Shown here piece by piece: positions 6,250-8,350 of a stretch of 8,350 nt of DNA. The position numbers and the translations under genes are program-made. Numbering within the stretch: the stretch's first letter is position 1; every line of letters starts with the position of its first letter. The stretch is from positions 1 to 8,350 of the forward strand of contig JADGOA010000158.1 of NCBI GenBank assembly GCA_017883215.1, in the 5' to 3' direction. The notes beneath the pieces are model-generated. The model worked only from the letters and a program-made list of their open reading frames with translations, did not search any database and was not told the origin of the DNA. The DNA is from Thermoanaerobaculia bacterium (lineage in GTDB: Bacteria; Acidobacteriota; Thermoanaerobaculia; Gp7-AA8).

Positions 6250-7305
6250 CTACTTACTCGTCAACTGGTCGAGCGCGTCTGGAGCCAACGCCACGTCTTG
6301 TGCATCGGGCGGCACATACGATGCGTCGCGGGCTGTTCCGGAATCTTCTAACTGCGACATTTGGGCATGCATCGCATGGACCTGAGCCCTCAGCTCCGGG
6401 TTATCCGCGGCAAGACGGTCTGTGTCCCGCACCCACTGTTGTATCTCCGGGTCAGCCCAATGGTTATAAAGCATCATTGCATACTGTTCGTCGGCGACAT
6501 GGTGAAGTGCGAATGCTAGGAATCCGGCGTCCCACAGCCCGTACCGGGGATACATCGTGTATACGTATGGCGGAGTCACCCAGCCGTAGCTGTCGTAGAA
6601 GGCGTTTCGCCGGTAATAGTATGTTCCCGGCACGATATGCATCCTGGTGAGAATAAGCCTATGCTCGGGGCGAAACCGGATCGGGTCCATATGCCTCGTA
6701 AAGTGGGCACGTTCGACCTTGTAAGATTCGTGCGCGTGAGTGCGGTCTTGCTGACTTGGGTGCACGCTCATCCGCTGCTGCAGCTGAGCGCGATTGACCG
6801 GTCGTTGGCTGGAATTCGCCGGCACTTTGCCTGGCTGGGGGCGAATGACGCCTGCCGCGGTGCCTGATCGTTGGCTGGATGTCGCCGGCACTCTGCCTGG
6901 CTGGGGGCGAATGACGCCTGCCGCGGTGCCTGGTCGTTGGCTGGATGTCGCCGGCGCTCCACCTGACTGGGGGCGAATGACGCCTGCTGCAGTGCCCGGT
7001 CGTTGGCTGGATGTCGCCGGCGCTCTGCCTGGCTGGGGGCGAATGACTCCTGCTGCGGCGCCTGGTCGTTGACTCGGTTCCTTGGACGACGCGTTTGGTG
7101 CTTTCGCTGGTGCTTGTGATGCCGCGCTGTGTTGTGGTTGAGCCTGTGGTTGGGCCTGTGGTTGAGCGTGTGGTTGAGGGTGTGGTTGAGCCTTCGGCGG
7201 TGGCTCGGCGTCTTTCTTCTTCTTGTCGTCGTTCGCCGAGAGAGCGTGTGCGCTCAGCACGGAGAGGACAATTACGAGCGGGAGAATCTTGGCGTTTGCG
7301 TTCAT
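6250..7305 (-). CDS. Exported protein with QP-rich and 22-aa tandem repeats and a conserved C-terminal domain
   Basis: 351 aa. Signal peptide at residues 1-24 (ALSA|NDDKKKK). A Lys/Pro segment is followed by a Gln-Pro-Ala/His repeat (about 39-58), then four 22-aa repeats (80-167; consensus RPGTAAGVIRPQPGRAPATSSQ). These make a disordered, Pro-rich spacer with several basic residues. The C-terminal part (about 205-320) is folded-looking: aromatic PGTYYYRRNAFYDSYGW and PPYVYTMYPRYGLWDAGFLA, then NHWADPEIQQWVRDTDRLAADN leading into a helical tail. I recall this Y-P-x-Y-G-x-W-D plus (D/N)P-x-x-Q-x-W pattern from exported hypothetical proteins in other bacteria, but I know no assigned function. 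AAGGAG lies 5 bases before the ATG. The stop (TAG) is 66 bases before the next gene, with no visible terminator, so it is likely in the same operon. Whether it works with the kinase is inference. Confidence 0.85.
   Translation of the reverse strand: MNANAKILPLVIVLSVLSAHALSANDDKKKKDAEPPPKAQPHPQPHAQPQAQPQAQPQHSAASQAPAKAPNASSKEPSQRPGAAAGVIRPQPGRAPATSSQRPGTAAGVIRPQSGGAPATSSQRPGTAAGVIRPQPGRVPATSSQRSGTAAGVIRPQPGKVPANSSQRPVNRAQLQQRMSVHPSQQDRTHAHESYKVERAHFTRHMDPIRFRPEHRLILTRMHIVPGTYYYRRNAFYDSYGWVTPPYVYTMYPRYGLWDAGFLAFALHHVADEQYAMMLYNHWADPEIQQWVRDTDRLAADNPELRAQVHAMHAQMSQLEDSGTARDASYVPPDAQDVALAPDALDQLTSK
6805..7068 (-). repeat. Four 66-bp tandem repeats (22-aa units)
   Basis: Units 6805-6870, 6871-6936, 6937-7002 and 7003-7068 have an exact 66-bp period and only scattered substitutions. 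Partial matches continue a few bases beyond each end. They encode the RPGTAAGVIRPQ... units of the exported protein. The unit length is a multiple of 3, so all frames repeat and spurious ORFs appear on both strands. Confidence 0.95.
7133..7192 (-). repeat. Five 12-bp tandem repeats encoding QPQA/QPHA/QPHP units
   Basis: Plus-strand unit tgtggttgagcc repeats five times without gaps (7133, 7145, 7157, 7169, 7181), with one or two changes in three of the copies. It encodes the Gln/His-Pro segment after the signal peptide. Confidence 0.9.
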
Positions 7306-7510
7306 GCTTTCTCCTTAATCTGAGATGTTGTGATTTTTGCAGGAGAGGACAAGCGGTTCCTGGTCGGCTGGGCTGCGTTTGAGTTCGTGGCTGCACCTCG
7401 CCGGCCGGGACCACGACGGTATTCGTCAACCCGGCGCCGGCGGCCCCGATCGTGACAGGGCCTTCCGTGGTCGGTGCAGGCTTGGCGAACCGGGTCGCAA
7501 GCGTTCCAGA
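7306..7510 (-). other. Gap between the short ORF and the 351-aa gene, with coding-like remnant
   Basis: No intact gene is convincing here. On the minus strand the frame of the short ORF continues past its TGA as a plausible peptide (ATRFAKPAPTTEGPVTIGAA and then TNTVVVPAGEVQP, about 7497-7385) with GC-rich third positions. It then becomes Arg/Lys-rich and runs into the next gene out of frame. A 70-codon ORF (7514-7302) overlaps both neighbours by ATGA, but its composition is poor. I see no clear promoter or terminator. Confidence 0.35.
7311..7316 (-). promoter_or_regulatory. Ribosome binding site for the 351-aa exported protein
   Basis: AAGGAG on the minus strand with 5-base spacing to the ATG at 7305. 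It is a strong match and fixes the start. Confidence 0.8.
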
Positions 7511-7600
7511 TCATGTAGGGCCCCCCTGGCCTCTGCCGGACGCCAGAATGGGAGAAGAAAGCACCGTCGGGACGACGAGAACCATCAGAATGCGCCCCAT
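7511..7600 (-). CDS. 29-aa signal-peptide ORF, possibly the 5' remnant of an exported protein
   Basis: ATG at 7600 with a near-perfect AGGAGG 6 bases upstream. The product reads as a signal peptide (MGRILMVLVVPTVLSS...ILA|SGRG) and ends at a TGA (7513-7511) after only 29 residues. The same frame continues beyond the TGA with coding-like composition for about 40 codons, so the stop may be a nonsense mutation or sequence error. Alternatively it is a genuine short leader whose translation feeds the genes downstream. A G6 run (7516-7523 area) just before the stop is another place where the frame could have been lost. It is the first recognisable gene of the minus-strand run. Confidence 0.45.
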   Translation of the reverse strand: MGRILMVLVVPTVLSSPILASGRGQGGPT

Positions 7601-7606
7601 GGGAAT

Positions 7607-7612
7607 CCTCCT
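7607..7612 (-). promoter_or_regulatory. Strong ribosome binding site (AGGAGG) before the short ORF
   Basis: AGGAGG on the minus strand, 6 bases before the ATG at 7600, within GGAGAGGAGG. This is the best Shine-Dalgarno in the window and the main reason to believe translation starts here. Confidence 0.7.
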
Positions 7613-7763
7613 CTCCTAGCTTAGTCAGTTGATCCTACCACCGCTGGGAGCCTGCTGATCTCGCTCATTCTTGAGCCGGTTTTCTCTCGCAACGTCCGCG
7701 AGGGTTCTCGGCTTCCTTGGGTCGGTGCGAAGGACTGGAGTCGGTGACGGCTCGGCGGCCTAG
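7613..7763. other. Intergenic stretch upstream of the minus-strand operon
   Basis: This must contain the operon promoter if transcription starts locally. On the minus strand there are only weak sigma-70-like hexamers (for example TAGGAT near 7637 with no matching -35), so no promoter is called. The plus strand is open from 7659 to a TAG at 7761 in the frame of the HTH remnant that follows, perhaps a more degraded part of it. Confidence 0.3.
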
Positions 7764-7961
7764 GCGGCGCGCAGGCTGGGGCTGACGGGAACGCGGCTCA
7801 CCCAGATCCTGGACCTGGCGCTTCTCGCCCCGGATCTGCAAGAGGAAATCCTGCTCTTCCCGGCGATCAATGGCGTTGAACCGCTGAAAGAACGCGTTCT
7901 GCGAGGCATCGTTCGGGCGCCATGGGCTGACCAAAGGTCGCGCTTCAAGACAGAGCGCTGA
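7764..7961 (+). pseudogene. Remnant of recombinase-associated HTH protein (C-terminal part)
   Basis: Plus-strand frame between TAG (7761-7763) and TGA (7959-7961), 65 residues with no proper start. It reads AARRLGLTGTRLTQILDL, then ALLAPDLQEEILLFPAINGV, then EPLKERVLRGIV. This is the helix-turn-helix (R-L-G-x-x-x-x-R-x-T-Q-I-L) plus LAPxIQEEIL...ExxLR pattern that I recall from small proteins encoded just downstream of serine recombinases in mobile elements. The in-frame TAG falls at the start of the HTH and the N-terminal half is not recognisable, so it is a decayed or truncated copy. The assignment rests on motif memory only. Confidence 0.5.
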
Positions 7962-8025
7962 TGTTTGGGCCGTAGAGCCGAGGGCACCCCGGAGCACGTC
8001 CGTCCTGAGAAGAACAATCAGCTAA

Positions 8026-8250
8026 CGTCGAGATCTCGACATCCTGAAGCTCCTGGAGGTCTCGACGGGCGTGATCGCACGCACGAAGAGCGACCTCGCG
8101 GACGCCGACACCGGTGCTCTGGTGGAAGACGAGATCCGCGCTCTCGTACGGGGCTTGTTCCTCGCGAACGCTCGCCTCGTCGCCGTTTCGGCGGTCACCG
8201 GCGTCGGTCTTGACGCTCTGAAGGCGGCCCTCACCCGGGCCGCCCGCGGC
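8026..8250 (+). pseudogene. selB: Fragment of SelB-type (selenocysteine elongation factor) GTPase domain
   Basis: Plus strand, opened by a TAA at 8023-8025. The 75 residues match the second half of a SelB G domain: LDILKLLEVSTGVIARTKSD contains the G4 motif TKSD (TKxD), followed by LADADTGALVEDEIRALVRG, LANARLVAV and the G5-like SAVTG, then LDALKAALTRA. The P-loop, the switch regions and the later SelB domains are absent. Other translational GTPases are possible, but the H/L-x-I-L-x-L-L...TKxDL(V/A)D...SAVTGxGLxxL spacing fits SelB best. Intact SelB delivers Sec-tRNA to UGA codons, which this piece cannot do. Confidence 0.6.
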
Positions 8251-8350
8251 CTCGAGCTTCGCCTCCTCGCGCACCTGTCGGGGGACGAGGCGCTTCTCGA
8301 GACGTTCAGGCGCGGGGAAGACATCCACCGGGCCACGGCTGCGAAGATCT
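8251..8350 (+). pseudogene. polA: Fragment of DNA polymerase I (family A palm), runs off right edge
   Basis: In the same frame as, and directly following, the SelB-like piece. It reads LELRLLAHLSGDEALLETF and then RRGEDIHRATAAKI, the highly conserved family-A polymerase segment just after motif A (usually DYSQIELRxLAHLSGD...F..G.DIH..TA). The match starts after the catalytic motif A Asp, which is missing. The sequence remains open at the window end. Whether the rest of polA follows cannot be seen. Confidence 0.65.

Noticed and set aside
6805..7068. CRISPR array
   Set aside because: The units are directly adjacent with no unique spacers and lie inside a coding frame.
6794..7072. Plus-strand ORF with repeated GWGRMTPAAVP units
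   Set aside because: It only reflects the 66-bp repeat, whose length is a multiple of 3. The minus-strand frame has the RBS, signal peptide and conserved C-terminal domain.
7511..7513. TGA as a selenocysteine codon, suggested by the nearby SelB-like piece
   Set aside because: I see no SECIS-like hairpin that I can support after the TGA, the SelB piece is only a fragment, and no redox motif surrounds the position.
7945..8328. Minus-strand ORFs opposite the right-edge fragments
   Set aside because: They are antisense to the SelB and polA similarities and have no recognisable content.

Overview
The window is high-GC bacterial DNA with a compact run of genes all on the minus strand (window positions about 7600 down to 1). 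The mix points to a Gram-negative, signalling-rich phylum, with Acidobacteriota my best guess: Hanks-type Ser/Thr kinase, FHA protein, PP2C phosphatase, PEGA-like domains, and a secreted protein whose lipocalin-like segment I associate with acidobacterial proteins. Myxococcota or a related lineage is possible. No rRNA, tRNA or marker gene fixes the taxonomy.

Layout in transcription order (right to left). First is a very short signal-peptide ORF (7600-7511), whose reading frame continues after a TGA with coding-like composition, so it may be a broken gene. Next is a 351-aa exported protein with four 22-aa tandem repeats (7305-6250). Then comes a 512-aa exported multidomain protein with a duplicated 45-aa linker (6183-4645). 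After that are a membrane Ser/Thr kinase with its sensor part outside the cell (4619-2985), a signal-peptide/OB-like/TM/FHA protein (2988-1870), a PP2C phosphatase with one TM segment (1865-834), and the start of an exported TPR protein that runs off the left edge (837-1). Several junctions are ATGA or GTGA overlaps or gaps of a few bases, so the kinase, FHA, PP2C and TPR genes are very probably one transcript.

Working model (inference): the kinase and phosphatase are the writer and eraser of a Thr/Ser-phosphorylation switch at the inner membrane, and the FHA protein is the phosphothreonine reader. All three carry a membrane anchor. The kinase and FHA protein also have clear extracytoplasmic domains, and the exported proteins encoded on both sides could supply or respond to the envelope signal. 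The first and last large exported products seem to share a small beta-rich domain (FlgT C-terminal-like), which would tie the operon ends together.

The right edge (about 7764-8350) is different. Read on the plus strand it is a string of gene scraps: a remnant of a recombinase-associated HTH protein, then a piece of a SelB-type GTPase domain joined in frame to a piece of the DNA polymerase I palm. This looks like a scarred insertion site or a rearrangement/assembly junction next to the operon.
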